From an uncultured Persicobacter sp. (GTDB lineage Bacteria; Bacteroidota; Bacteroidia; Cytophagales; Cyclobacteriaceae): a DNA stretch of 64,000 nucleotides. Under the pieces are notes generated by a model. It did not search any database. It worked only from the letters and a program-made list of their open reading frames with translations, and had not been told where the DNA came from. The position numbers and the translations under genes are program-made. Every line of letters starts with the position of its first letter. Position 1 is the first letter of the stretch. The stretch is from the NCBI GenBank assembly GCA_947498325.1, contig CANMKE010000002.1, positions 1 through 64,000 on the forward strand, written 5' to 3'. Positions 24,501-32,559 of the stretch are shown here, piece by piece.

Positions 24501-25894
24501 ATATGCTGCGTAAGGCGATGGGTAAGAAGATCTTCGCTTTGCTGGAAAAGCTGAAGCCGAAGTTCATTGACGGGGGTAAAGCCAATGGACACCCTGAGGA
24601 TCGTCTGGAGAAAATCTGGAAAGACTGGGAAGCCTTTGCCGCCTATGCCTTTAACAAGTCCCACTCGACCTGTTATTCGGTGGTTGCCTTCCATACGGGT
24701 TACCTGAAAGCCAATTATCCGCCCGAATACATGGCATCGGTGCTGACCCACAACATGAACGACATCAAGAAGGTAACCTTCTTCATGGAGGAGTGTCAGC
24801 GCATGAAAATCCCTGTACTTGGCCCCGATGTGAACGAATCTTCACTGAAATTCACCGTGAACGACCAAGGCGCGATCCGTTTCGGTATGGGTGCGATCAA
24901 AGGAGTAGGAGAGGCTGCGGTAGCCGCTATTGTTCGTGAACGTGAAGAAAACGGTAAGTTCAATTCCATTTTTGAGTTCACCAAGCGGGTAGATTTGCGT
25001 GCCGTGAACAAGAAAGCAATGGAGTGTCTGGTATTGGGCGGAGGCTTCGATTCTTTCAACATTCCGCGTGCGGCCTATTTCCATTCGGAAACAGAAAAGG
25101 ACATGTTATTCTTTGAGAAAGCGGTGCGATATGGTCAGCGTCAGCAGGAACAAGCCAAACAGGCACAGGTATCCATGTTTGGTGGAGATTCCGGTGTTGC
25201 CGAGCCCGAACCGCAGGCGCCCGTAGTCGAAGAATGGTCATCGATCACCAAGCTCAACAAAGAAAAAGAAGTGGTCGGCATCTATATTTCTGGCCATCCG
25301 CTTGATGATTATAAGCTCGAGCTCGATATGTTCTGTAATGCCAATTTGAGCATGTTGGATACACAGATGGAGGCATTGGCAGGACGTGGAGAGGTCTCCA
25401 TTGGAGGATGTGTAACTGATTTTGCACACCGCTATACCAAAAAAGGGCAGCCTTTTGGTACCTTGACCATGGAAGATTATTCAGGCTCATTCACCTTCTT
25501 CCTTTTCGGAGAAGACTATGTGAAGTTCAAGCAATACCTTGAGATGGGCTGGTTCCTTTATCTGAAAGGAACAGTACAGGCACGTCAGTGGGATCCGGGA
25601 CGCATGGAATTCAAAATCCGCAATATTGAGCTGCTGGGGAATATCCGAGATAAGCTGGCAAAAACAGTCTCCATCCAAATTGAAACCAAAGACATTTCAA
25701 ATAATGTGATGGAAGGCATTAAGTTTGCAGCCCTGAAACATAAAGGGCACTGTAATCTGAAGTTCGTTATTAAAGATACTGAAGAGAATATTTCTATCGA
25801 CATGATCTCAAGGAGTTTCCAGGTCAAGCCTGAAAATGAATTCTTTCAGAAGCTTGATGAAATCGATGAAATTACGTATTCTGTGCTCACCTAA
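21575..25894 (+). CDS. dnaE: DNA polymerase III alpha subunit with N-terminal proofreading exonuclease
   Basis: The replicative polymerase, 1,439 aa, longer than E. coli DnaE because of an N-terminal DEDDh exonuclease (about 1-190): FLIYDTETTGLP (ExoI, Asp-x-Glu), GQNIEFDINIV (ExoII) and AHNASADVEATARCF (ExoIII). A linker leads to the PHP domain (from about 255: HLHVHTQFSILSATCD, TDHGNMMGAF). The palm has GRGSAAGSAVAYA and the catalytic LPDIDIDFDDEGRGRI near 667. The fingers, the HhH-bearing thumb region and the OB fold (GEVSIGGCVTDF) follow. ATG 21575 was chosen because the exonuclease starts there and GAGGAGA sits just upstream; the earlier ATG-like start at 21536 adds an unrelated 13 residues. 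Proofreading in cis would make a separate DnaQ less necessary. Confidence 0.96.
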   Translation: MFLIYDTETTGLPKNYNAPVTDHENWPRMVQLAWQLHDEKGNLVEVKNFIVKPEGYSIPFNATKIHGITTQRAEKQGMPLEYVLKEFEVALSKSQFSVGQNIEFDINIVGAELDRKGMDTAQILDKPQLDTKDEGTEYCQIPGGRGGKFKWPTLTELHMKLFGEGFAEAHNASADVEATARCFLEMVRIGLYPAEKLGTTEDVVHAFKENNPSMIDAIGLNIEPYKPDNVEFNEEEDSDRTGVETTKDIDLTDVPFVHLHVHTQFSILSATCDVPSLVAKTQEMGMPAVAMTDHGNMMGAFHFVRAALKADLKPIVGCDFYVAQEYKRRQFTKDNPDRRFQQTLIAKNKAGYHNLSKLSSIAYVDGLYAGYPRVDKDLIVEYKENLIATTGNLNGEIPDLILNVGEEKAEEAFRWWHGHFGDDFYVELMRHGLDEEDHVNEVLIGWAKKYGVKYFASNNVYYINQEGSDAHDILLCVRDGEKKETPIGRGRGYRFGFPNDQFYLKSPEEMKELFKDLPEAIVTTNEIYDKIEAYKLERDVLLPAFDIPEQFVNEEDEKDGGKRGENAYLRHLTYEGAYKRWGKELDKDIIERLDFELMIIEKTGYPGYFLIVQDFTSAARDMGVSVGPGRGSAAGSAVAYAIGITNVDPIEYDLLFERFLNPDRVSLPDIDIDFDDEGRGRIIDWVVEKYGHNQVSHIITYGTMAAKSSIRDTARVMDLPLPEADRIAKLVPDIKLKKMFGMSPEQLKDKLNSDQMEMARQLFEISKQHDMTGNVLNKARVLEGSMRNTGIHACGIIITPDDITKFIPVSTAKDADLLVTQFDNSVVEDAGMLKMDFLGLRTLSIIKDAIKIVKQRHNVDIDPDEIPLDDEKTYQLYQKGETNGTFQFESPGMQKHLRALKPDKFADLIAMNALYRPGPLEYIPNFIARKHGREDIAYDLPEMEKYLAETYGITVYQEQVMLLSQLLAGFTKGEADMLRKAMGKKIFALLEKLKPKFIDGGKANGHPEDRLEKIWKDWEAFAAYAFNKSHSTCYSVVAFHTGYLKANYPPEYMASVLTHNMNDIKKVTFFMEECQRMKIPVLGPDVNESSLKFTVNDQGAIRFGMGAIKGVGEAAVAAIVREREENGKFNSIFEFTKRVDLRAVNKKAMECLVLGGGFDSFNIPRAAYFHSETEKDMLFFEKAVRYGQRQQEQAKQAQVSMFGGDSGVAEPEPQAPVVEEWSSITKLNKEKEVVGIYISGHPLDDYKLELDMFCNANLSMLDTQMEALAGRGEVSIGGCVTDFAHRYTKKGQPFGTLTMEDYSGSFTFFLFGEDYVKFKQYLEMGWFLYLKGTVQARQWDPGRMEFKIRNIELLGNIRDKLAKTVSIQIETKDISNNVMEGIKFAALKHKGHCNLKFVIKDTEENISIDMISRSFQVKPENEFFQKLDEIDEITYSVLT

Positions 25895-25923
25895 GCCTTT
25901 AACATAACCCATTAATCAAAATC

Positions 25924-26616
25924 ATGACTGATTCTGAACTGATAGAAAAATTTAGCCCATTAATTGAAGAGCAGCGGTTCCCTAATCAGTTGCCCGCTTC
26001 AGAAATTGATGAAATTACTGTGGTTGAGAATTATCAACCACAGCAAGGGAGGACTATCGGGGTGTTGGAAATATCTTTTATGGGAAATTTCTCTTCCCGA
26101 AAAGAGCTGAAAGCGCATGATGAGCTGACCACCCTGTGGCTCGATATCGAAATCAACGAGCCACCGTTTGCGGCTGAGCAAAAACTGGAAATCCTAACCT
26201 ACGACCTTAAGGAAGATCGTAAGCGGTTTCCCGACAAAGCCCGCTTTCTTGATACTATAAAGCAAGTCATCTCGCCAAAAACTTATATCAAGGGAGAAAT
26301 CAAGGTCATATATGCACCTGCCAAATCCTATATGGACCATCACGGCAGGGAACGAAACTCTGAAACAGAAGATAAACTAAGGTTTGTGGCCGCCTTGGTT
26401 AACTTTAACGGAAACCAGTGTGTAGGGGTGAGATGGCACGGAGTGGATAAGCTCGGTATTCCACAATCCACAGCACGAAGCACCTGGATGATTCTGCCAC
26501 AGGACATTGGGTTGAACCTGATCGATTTTTACGAACAAAACGGCTACACCTTCGCAGAGCACAACGCTGATTATTATCGACAAAAGCTCTTGTCCAACGA
26601 CCCCAATCTGATTTAA
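25924..26616 (+). CDS. conserved-looking protein of unknown function
   Basis: A 230-aa protein without signal peptide or membrane segment. It begins MTDSELIEKFSPLIEEQRFPNQ and has beta-rich sections (GVLEISFMGNF, TLWLDIEINEPPF, KGEIKVIYAPA) and a C-terminal part with WMILPQDIGLNLIDFYEQNGYTF. I do not recognise a family. It follows dnaE by 29 bp on the same strand without an intervening terminator, so it is probably co-transcribed with the polymerase gene, and it ends at a strong terminator. Confidence 0.75.
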   Translation: MTDSELIEKFSPLIEEQRFPNQLPASEIDEITVVENYQPQQGRTIGVLEISFMGNFSSRKELKAHDELTTLWLDIEINEPPFAAEQKLEILTYDLKEDRKRFPDKARFLDTIKQVISPKTYIKGEIKVIYAPAKSYMDHHGRERNSETEDKLRFVAALVNFNGNQCVGVRWHGVDKLGIPQSTARSTWMILPQDIGLNLIDFYEQNGYTFAEHNADYYRQKLLSNDPNLI

Positions 26617-26646
26617 AAATACAAAAATATTTATCACCCATTAAGC

Positions 26647-26673
26647 AGCCTCACCTTGAAGTGAGGCTTTTTT
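26647..26673 (+). terminator. terminator of the dnaE-25924 transcription unit
   Basis: Stem AGCCTCAC / GTGAGGCT (26647-26654 and 26661-26668), then TTTTTT. Confidence 0.9.
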
Positions 26674-26782
26674 TATCCGTTTCATATCAAATCATTATTA
26701 ATATTACACATAACTGTATAGCTATAATTGCTTCTCAGGGATTTACTCCTTAGATTGTGCTATCATCACCAATAAAACACAA

Positions 26783-26986
26783 ATGCCATTTTTTGAAGTT
26801 GCCCTGTTTCACCCACAAGAAAAAAAGACACTTACGGTTAAAGTCGCTACAGCGATCCCTATTGACCTTATCTCAGAAAATAATGGGAAAATCATTCGTG
26901 AATCATTTCAACAGGTGCACCACATCGATCTCTCCAAAGAAGGACTTCTTGATCAGAAATACCTCAAACAAACACGCCTTTCCTAA
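26783..26986 (+). CDS. small protein of unknown function (67 aa)
   Basis: Starts MPFFEVALFHPQEKKTLTVK and has a mixed charged/hydrophobic composition with beta-then-helix character, ending YLKQTRLS. There is no signal peptide. A TAGCTA palindrome lies 57 bp upstream. It shares a weak pattern with the 72-aa ORF at 27484 (MP start, hydrophobic-D-hydrophobic-I-S/T in the middle, a late x-L-x-x-x-G), which may mean a common family. The region is AT-rich and lacks housekeeping genes. Confidence 0.5.
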   Translation: MPFFEVALFHPQEKKTLTVKVATAIPIDLISENNGKIIRESFQQVHHIDLSKEGLLDQKYLKQTRLS

Positions 26987-27088
26987 GTAAGCATTTTTTG
27001 ATCAGATATTACAGCACCTCATAGCTACGTAGCTATACTTTGTCATTTTTTAATCGTTTTGGTAAACAACAGCAAACACCAATTTACC

Positions 27089-27283
27089 ATGAACGAAATT
27101 GCAACACCCCTAGCAAAGGCCACCAACTGCCCAAAACAGACCCGAATCTCTTATTCCCTCATAAGAGCTCCAAAAAACCACATAAGGTGGATAAAATTAC
27201 TGTACTCAAAATCATCTGAGCTCAGCACCTCCCCAAAAATAAGCGTGGATATCATCAGCAGAAAACACCTCTTCTACCTGTAA
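27089..27283 (+). CDS. doubtful small ORF or gene remnant
   Basis: A 64-codon frame from ATG 27089, MNEIATPLAKATNCPKQ..., rich in Lys, Ser and Pro and without clear fold character. Another frame over the same DNA, ending VDKITVLKII at about 27222, looks at least as protein-like, so this may be a frameshifted relic of a small gene of the same group. It sits between two of the TAGCTA palindromes. Confidence 0.25.
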   Translation: MNEIATPLAKATNCPKQTRISYSLIRAPKNHIRWIKLLYSKSSELSTSPKISVDIISRKHLFYL

Positions 27284-27483
27284 ATGTAACAGGCATACAC
27301 CCCTTCCCAAAAAACAATCTTTAGCTACATAGCTATAATAAATAAGCCATCTCAACAACAAAAAAACAGCTTAATTCGGTTGATTGATTGAGCCAAAAGG
27401 CTAAATTGTCATTTTTAGCCGTTAAAATACAAAAAATAGACTTTTTAACATCAACAACAATAGCTACAAAGCTAATAAAAACT

Positions 27484-27702
27484 ATGCCAACATACAGAAT
27501 CACACTGAAGTACTCGGGAAACTGTAACACCATACAGTATGAGAAAGGACTATTCGTCGATGTTATCACCCTGACAACCACCAACCCAGTAACCGTCAAT
27601 GGCGGAACAAAAGTGCAGGATGCTTTTATGCTCAAGTACGGGTTGGATGTGAAGAAAGCGGGACAGCTAAATAGTGGGGCGATGGAGGTTAAGCAGATTT
27701 AA
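27484..27702 (+). CDS. small protein of unknown function (72 aa)
   Basis: Starts MPTYRITLKYSGNC and continues TIQYEKGLFVDVITLTTTNPVTVNGG, then a helical C-terminus ending MEVKQI. ATG 27484 was preferred over the upstream in-frame start because the palindrome TAGCTACAAAGCTA ends 10 bp before it and the extension lacks character. It lies 55 bp before the EcsC-family gene on the same strand and may be co-transcribed with it. Confidence 0.55.
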   Translation: MPTYRITLKYSGNCNTIQYEKGLFVDVITLTTTNPVTVNGGTKVQDAFMLKYGLDVKKAGQLNSGAMEVKQI

Positions 27703-27757
27703 TAGACAATAAAATAACACATCACAAATACCACATTAAATATATAATAAATTCAAC

Positions 27758-28570
27758 ATGAACAACCTAAAAAAAAGTATTGATCAAGAATTTGCTAAAT
27801 GGAAAAATAGTCCTCCTAATTTAGTTCAACGCGGTACAGGCTTTCTTTTTAAACCAGTTGAAATCCTAATAAAACCTTTCATCAAAATAATTACTCCATT
27901 ATTTGAAGGTGTTTTAAAAGGACTTAATCATTTTATCGCTTCGGCAATAAAGGAAACATCAAATGAGATTTTAGATATTGATAATATGTCTGAAAATGAA
28001 TTTGAAGCATGGCTAAAAAAACAAGACAGTGTATCCAGAAAACAAATTAGTGTTGGTATTGCATTAATAACAGCTGAAGGTGCTGCAACTGGACTTGGAG
28101 GCGCGACGTTACTTGCTGTTGATATTCCTGCTTCATTTGGTCTAATATTAGGTTTTGCAAATAAAATTGCATTGACCTACCAATTAGATATTACCGATGA
28201 AAACGTTCAAGTTGAAATTATGAAGGCTATATCAGCCGGATCCGAAACTTCAGTTGAAGGTAAAGCAAGCGCCGTAGCTACTCTAAAAACAACGGCAAAT
28301 ATTATTAACAAACAAACATGGAAGAGTATGGGTACCGCAACAAAAGGTACAATCCCTCACTTCATTATTACGATTAGGGCTTTCTTAAAAAAGCTTGGGG
28401 TAAACGTCACTAAGCGTAAAGCGGCTCAACTAATCCCTGTTTTAGGAGCTGTATCTGGAGGCGTGATTAATGGTTCTTGGGCTGCTGATGCACTTGAAGC
28501 CGTTAGGCAATACGCAAGGAAATCCACCTCTGACCTATATTTTGAAAAAGAAAACACGATTCAAATTTAA
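27758..28570 (+). CDS. EcsC family protein
   Basis: A 270-aa protein with the EcsC-family layout: a helical N-terminal part (about 1-95), a Gly/Ala-rich hydrophobic hairpin GIALITAEGAATGLGGATLLAVDIPASFGLILGFANKIAL (about 105-145), and a C-terminal KAAQLIPVLGAVSGGVINGSWAADALEAVRQYARK typical of the family. The hydrophobic sections suggest membrane association. The family's biochemical role is not established. The gene is clearly more AT-rich than its neighbours, which suggests acquisition from another source; the composition changes abruptly at its 3' end, where a GC-rich nuclease fragment begins. Confidence 0.78.
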   Translation: MNNLKKSIDQEFAKWKNSPPNLVQRGTGFLFKPVEILIKPFIKIITPLFEGVLKGLNHFIASAIKETSNEILDIDNMSENEFEAWLKKQDSVSRKQISVGIALITAEGAATGLGGATLLAVDIPASFGLILGFANKIALTYQLDITDENVQVEIMKAISAGSETSVEGKASAVATLKTTANIINKQTWKSMGTATKGTIPHFIITIRAFLKKLGVNVTKRKAAQLIPVLGAVSGGVINGSWAADALEAVRQYARKSTSDLYFEKENTIQI

Positions 28571-28575
28571 TCCTT

Positions 28576-29084
28576 TTGACTCGAATAATTAACCCCACAC
28601 GCCCCTACTCCCGCACAGAAATCGACGAAGCCTTCAAGCTCCGCAAGCAGGCCATGCAAAGGGAAGCCTTGAAGCGTGGCGAGGCGTTTGATGGTCAGCG
28701 GTTGGCGCTGTACACCGACTGCTATACGGGCAAGCCTTGAAGCGTGGCGAGGCGTTTGATGGTCAGCGGTTGGCGCTGTACACCGACTGCTATACGGGCA
28801 AGCCTTTGCGGGGTGGGGATCGCTATGATTATGAGCACATCATCTCGGCGGAGGAATTATTCATGAAGTATCGGGCGACGCACACGAATGAGCAGATTGC
28901 GGAGATTGTAAATCATCCGGATAATGTGAGTGTGACGCTGCGGTCGATTAATCAGTTCAAGGGGAAGTATGATTTGCAATCCCGTGTTTTGGACAATCCG
29001 ATGAAGATTGATGAGTTTGGGATTGACTTAAATTATGCTAAAAAATCATTGGCGAAGGCGCAAAGGGCGGTTTTGAATTTCTAA
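28576..29084 (+). pseudogene. HNH endonuclease-type gene disrupted by a 68-bp tandem duplication
   Basis: Frame 1 (from about 28576) reads INPTRPYSRTEIDEAFKLRKQAMQ... through YTDCYTGKP and stops at 28738. Frame 2 resumes with KRGEAFDGQ and reads YTGKPLRGGDRYDYEHIISAEELF ... NHPDNVSVTLRSINQFKGKYDL to 29084. Removing one 68-bp repeat (68 is not a multiple of 3) joins the two into one reading frame. The His and Asn/Lys pattern fits an HNH fold with two upstream structural residues. No good ATG start is visible, so it may be the C-terminal remnant of a larger protein, possibly a nuclease toxin. The DNA is much more GC-rich than the EcsC gene. Confidence 0.7.
28664..28806. repeat. 68-bp tandem duplication bounded by AAGCCTT
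   Basis: AAGCCTT occurs at 28664, 28732 and 28800, exactly 68 bp apart, and the intervening sequence is identical. This is the signature of slippage or recombination between 7-bp direct repeats. The identity of the copies indicates a recent event. Confidence 0.95.
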
Positions 29085-29110
29085 AGGGAAATCTACTTCC
29101 TCACAAAAAA

Positions 29111-29135
29111 AGCAACCCAACCAGGTTGCTTTTTT
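29111..29135. terminator. bidirectional terminator
   Basis: Stem AGCAACC / GGTTGCT (29111-29117 and 29124-29130) with an A-run before and a T-run after. It serves the nuclease fragment and the convergent sulfatase gene. Confidence 0.85.
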
Positions 29136-29155
29136 CATTTCATCCACCTCAAAAA

Positions 29156-30580
29156 TCACTTCACCTTCCCGCTCCTCACATCTTCCTTCATCGTCAGCCT
29201 CAACAACTCCGCCTTCATGATCGCCAGTTGCTTCTTGTATTTTTTATCACTGGCGAGGTTGTGAATTTCCTCAGGATCGTTGGCGAGATGATAAAGCTCA
29301 TCATCGAAAGTGCCTTCGGTGTAGTGGATATATTTCCATTCTTCGGTGCGGACGGCTTGCCACGGGCGTACATGCACCACTACTTTTTCGAAGAAATATT
29401 CATGGAGCATCGACTCCCTCCACGGTGCTTTTTCATCTTTTAGGATCGGCAAAAGGGACGTTCCCTGCATCGGTTCGATCGGCTCAACACCGGCAAGTTC
29501 AAGGATGGTCGGTGCAACATCAATATTCTGCACCATCTGCTCACGGGTACTTCCCGCATCAATCAACTTCGGATAGCGCATCAACATCGGAATGCGGAGC
29601 ACGGGATCATATGCCCAGCGTTTTTTATTGAACTGTCCGTGTTCGCCCATCAACATGCCATTATCACTCACATAAATGATCAGGGTATTGTCAAGTTCGC
29701 CCATGGCTTCAAGCTCCTTCAGCATCAACCCCACACCATCATCGACACTCTGCATACAGCGGTGCTCATCCGCAAAAATGTTCAAAGGCGTATTGCTTCG
29801 CCCACGTCTTGACTCGGGCATTTCTGGCATCACATTCTCCAGGGCATAAACAGGCTTGCGCTCAAATTTGGAGGACAGCACCTGCTTGCCTTCCAAATCT
29901 CCCTTGGGTGGTGTCGGGATCTCAAACTTTACATCCGAATACAACCCTTCATGTCTTTTGGCAGGAATGATCGGCCAGTGCACTGCTTTGTGTGCCACAA
30001 TCATCGCAAAAGGCTTATCATGTGCTCTCTGCAAAAACTCCACCGCATGATCATTGATAATATCGGTCATATAGCCCGTGGTCTGCTTCCGCAACCCTTC
30101 ATCATTGATCACCCCATCCACATAATCCCCCTGACCTTTGAAGCTCATCCAACGGTCAAATCCAGGACGACGGGAATCATCCAAGCCCATATGCCATTTG
30201 CCGATAAAAGCCGTTTCGTAGCCCGTTTCCCGCAGTCGGCGAGGCCAAGTATTCAGCGTATGACTGATCGCATCAAGGCCAATTTTATCATTATTGATCA
30301 CCAAATGCTTGCTCGAATAATTCCCCGTGAAAAAGCTCGCACGGCTCGGCGAACAAAGGGGAGTGGTAACGAAAGCATTTTTGAAGAGCATACCTTCCTT
30401 ACCAATGCGATCAATATTGGGAGTGTGGGCGGTCGGGTTGCCTTCGATCCCCAACAAACCGACTTGCTGATCATCGGTAATGATAAAAATAATGTTGGGG
30501 CGTTGGTCGGATTGGGCAATGGCATTTTGCCACAAAAAATGACTTGCCAGCAGTAGCAGAATGAGCGTAAATCGATTCAT
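29156..30580 (-). CDS. secreted sulfatase (formylglycine-dependent)
   Basis: A 474-aa type I sulfatase, exported by signal peptide MNRFTLILLLLASHFLWQNAIAQ. The active-site motif C-S-P-S-R is at Cys76 (TTPLCSPSRASFFTGNY), which an anaerobic- or aerobic-type maturase must convert to formylglycine. Ca-binding Asp36/Asp37 lie in IFIITDDQQ, and KWHMGLDD and HKAVHWP carry further metal/substrate residues. The late SDNGMLMGEHGQFNKKR block is typical of the family. It probably removes sulfate from an algal or host polysaccharide; the target is unknown. ATG 30580 is preferred over a TTG one codon upstream. No matching SusCD pair is adjacent. Confidence 0.9.
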   Translation of the reverse strand: MNRFTLILLLLASHFLWQNAIAQSDQRPNIIFIITDDQQVGLLGIEGNPTAHTPNIDRIGKEGMLFKNAFVTTPLCSPSRASFFTGNYSSKHLVINNDKIGLDAISHTLNTWPRRLRETGYETAFIGKWHMGLDDSRRPGFDRWMSFKGQGDYVDGVINDEGLRKQTTGYMTDIINDHAVEFLQRAHDKPFAMIVAHKAVHWPIIPAKRHEGLYSDVKFEIPTPPKGDLEGKQVLSSKFERKPVYALENVMPEMPESRRGRSNTPLNIFADEHRCMQSVDDGVGLMLKELEAMGELDNTLIIYVSDNGMLMGEHGQFNKKRWAYDPVLRIPMLMRYPKLIDAGSTREQMVQNIDVAPTILELAGVEPIEPMQGTSLLPILKDEKAPWRESMLHEYFFEKVVVHVRPWQAVRTEEWKYIHYTEGTFDDELYHLANDPEEIHNLASDKKYKKQLAIMKAELLRLTMKEDVRSGKVK

Positions 30581-30674
30581 CAAATGAAGATTTATTTTGG
30601 TGTGTTTAAAAAATTGAAACTGCCCAATAATAGCATTCTCCTGATGGCTTCTCTGTTTGATTTTTAAATTGGGA

Positions 30675-30703
30675 GAAAAAAAGGCGAGTTGTTACACTCG
30701 CCT
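30675..30703 (-). terminator. terminator of the 30725 gene
   Basis: Stem AGGCGAG / CTCGCCT (30682-30688 and 30697-30703) with seven T on the minus strand. Confidence 0.85.
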
Positions 30704-30724
30704 GCTTTCGTAATGATAAATTTT

Positions 30725-32371
30725 TTATTCCTCCTCCCCAATATCGGACTGAAATTTCAGAGAAGGTTTAAACTTCACAAACTTCCACTTTCTCGGGCTT
30801 TGAGTGGTCAGCATCACCAGCTCGTTGCTCGCTGTCCAATACACCTCATCAGACTTAAGCGCAATGTCATGCTGATCAGTACTGAAGATCACATTTTTAC
30901 TCTTGTTGGCCTGTTCATCGATCGTTACCAAATGAGAGGAGATACGCTTTGCCTTTGGCCAAACCTTACTTTTCTTGTTTGTATTGATGTAAAAACAATA
31001 CAACTTTCCATCTTCCTCTTTGATATTATAGCCCCCAAAACGAGTCATGCCATCCGCAATTTGTTGATGCTTTTCAATTTTGTGAAACTGTTCGACATTT
31101 CCTTCAGGAGTTACTTTCAACAAAGCAATGTCGTCAAACTGATGATAGTAAATAGTAACCGTCTGTCCATTGCCATTCGTTTGGGTCATGCTTTGGCGCA
31201 CCCAACGCTCACCACTAAACACCACACTGCCATCCTTGCAAAGCACAACATCTGACATATTCATCGTAAATGGCGCAAACAACTTTTTCTTGCTCGATAG
31301 CCAAGACTTTGTTTTGGTATCGGGGCTACTTGGCTGAGTAAAACTCTGAGGCAACTGATGCAGTTGCTCATTCAATAATTCACCCTTAGCATCATACTTC
31401 TGAACAAACATGCCCACCGGTCTATTGAGATTGTTGGCGCCATAAAAACCACCCACCATCACGCCATCGTTCAACGGCTGAATCTTAGCGATATTGACGA
31501 ACTGCCCCTGACGGATAATCGGCCAGATTTTCATCGGTTGATTTGCCCTGAATTCTGCCAACTGATACCCATAATTGGCATTCCACTGCAAGGAACGAAT
31601 CCCTGAAAACAAGCCTGTCTTTTTATATTTACCACCATTTTTGTATTCCTTCTTGGAGGCAAATTGCTTGATCAAACCATATACCGTTCCATCATTGGCC
31701 ACCTCTACTTGTTCGGGCTGAGAGATCACCTTGGACTCATCCACACTTCCTTGCCATTGATTAATGGTCTGAAAGTTTTTGTCATAAACCCTAAACCCCA
31801 AATCAACAATATCATACTGTTTGTCCACCAATGAATAACCAAAATAGAACTTGCTACCATCATTGGAAGTCTTCAGCACGAAAACTTCTTCCTTAAACTT
31901 CTCCTTAGGTGTGTTCAGATTAAGGGTCAAAACAGGCTGTTCTGCCAATTTTAGTGTTTTCCGATTGACCTCTGCTCGGTAAATCTGTACTTTGTCTTCT
32001 TTTTTATTAATGAAAGAGTAAAAGGCATACAGCTTCTTATTGATCATCAACACCTTTTCTACTTTCAGCTTTTCACCAAAAAACTCCAAAGGGAATTTTT
32101 CGGCCTGCACGATATTGAGCGATTGCTCGTCGAGCTTGGCAATGACCGATGGAGATTTAGGAAAAAGGTTAATCGTCAGGAATCCTCCTTTGGTTTCGTA
32201 AGGCTTCAAAAACAAAAAAGAGGTTTGGCCTTCTGAAGTGATATGCTCCATATCTGCCCAATAAATCTCTTTATTCTGTTTGACTTCTTCGCCCACCTGG
32301 ATTTGTGGGTTTTGCGCATGAGCCATTGTAACACAAAATACTATTTGTATTACCGTAAAAATTTTTTTCAT
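30725..32371 (-). CDS. large secreted protein of unknown function
   Basis: A 548-aa exported protein with signal peptide MKKIFTVIQIVFCVTMAHAQ. The mature part has repeated short beta strands with phrases such as VLKTSNDGSKFYFGYSLVD, EVANDGTVYGLIKQFA and VLCKDGSVVFSGERWV, which looks like a beta-propeller-type repeat protein. It has no catalytic motif I recognise and no T9SS-like C-terminal domain; it ends in an acidic QSDIGEEE. Bacteroidota encode many such uncharacterised periplasmic proteins. Monocistronic with its own terminator. Confidence 0.75.
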   Translation of the reverse strand: MKKIFTVIQIVFCVTMAHAQNPQIQVGEEVKQNKEIYWADMEHITSEGQTSFLFLKPYETKGGFLTINLFPKSPSVIAKLDEQSLNIVQAEKFPLEFFGEKLKVEKVLMINKKLYAFYSFINKKEDKVQIYRAEVNRKTLKLAEQPVLTLNLNTPKEKFKEEVFVLKTSNDGSKFYFGYSLVDKQYDIVDLGFRVYDKNFQTINQWQGSVDESKVISQPEQVEVANDGTVYGLIKQFASKKEYKNGGKYKKTGLFSGIRSLQWNANYGYQLAEFRANQPMKIWPIIRQGQFVNIAKIQPLNDGVMVGGFYGANNLNRPVGMFVQKYDAKGELLNEQLHQLPQSFTQPSSPDTKTKSWLSSKKKLFAPFTMNMSDVVLCKDGSVVFSGERWVRQSMTQTNGNGQTVTIYYHQFDDIALLKVTPEGNVEQFHKIEKHQQIADGMTRFGGYNIKEEDGKLYCFYINTNKKSKVWPKAKRISSHLVTIDEQANKSKNVIFSTDQHDIALKSDEVYWTASNELVMLTTQSPRKWKFVKFKPSLKFQSDIGEEE

Positions 32372-32559
32372 AGTGATTAATTAGATATTGCTTAAAGTTA
32401 TCATACTAAAGTAAATATAAAAGATTGTGGCTCATGTAATTTTCACAATAAATATCAATAAAAGTAGATGATCAACACTAAAAAAGGTTACTTATCATTT
32501 ATTTTTCCGAAGCTATCCTATCAAAAGATTTCCTATCTTTACCACCAAAAAACAACCCC

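Larger units (their letters stand above)
26717..27474. repeat. four dispersed TAGCTA palindromes in the small-ORF island
   Basis: TATAGCTATA at 26717-26726; ATAGCTACGTAGCTAT (perfect 16-bp dyad) at 27021-27036; TAGCTACATAGCTATA at 27322-27337; TAGCTACAAAGCTA at 27461-27474. Three lie 10-66 bp before a small ORF. I saw no such motif in the other intergenic regions I read. They could be operators or footprints of cassette insertion; no mechanism is shown by the sequence. Confidence 0.6.

Noticed and set aside
28737-29084. Intact 115-aa HNH protein starting at a TTG codon
   Set aside because: The upstream half of the protein is encoded in another frame before the 68-bp duplication, so this frame is the 3' part of a broken gene and not a full gene.
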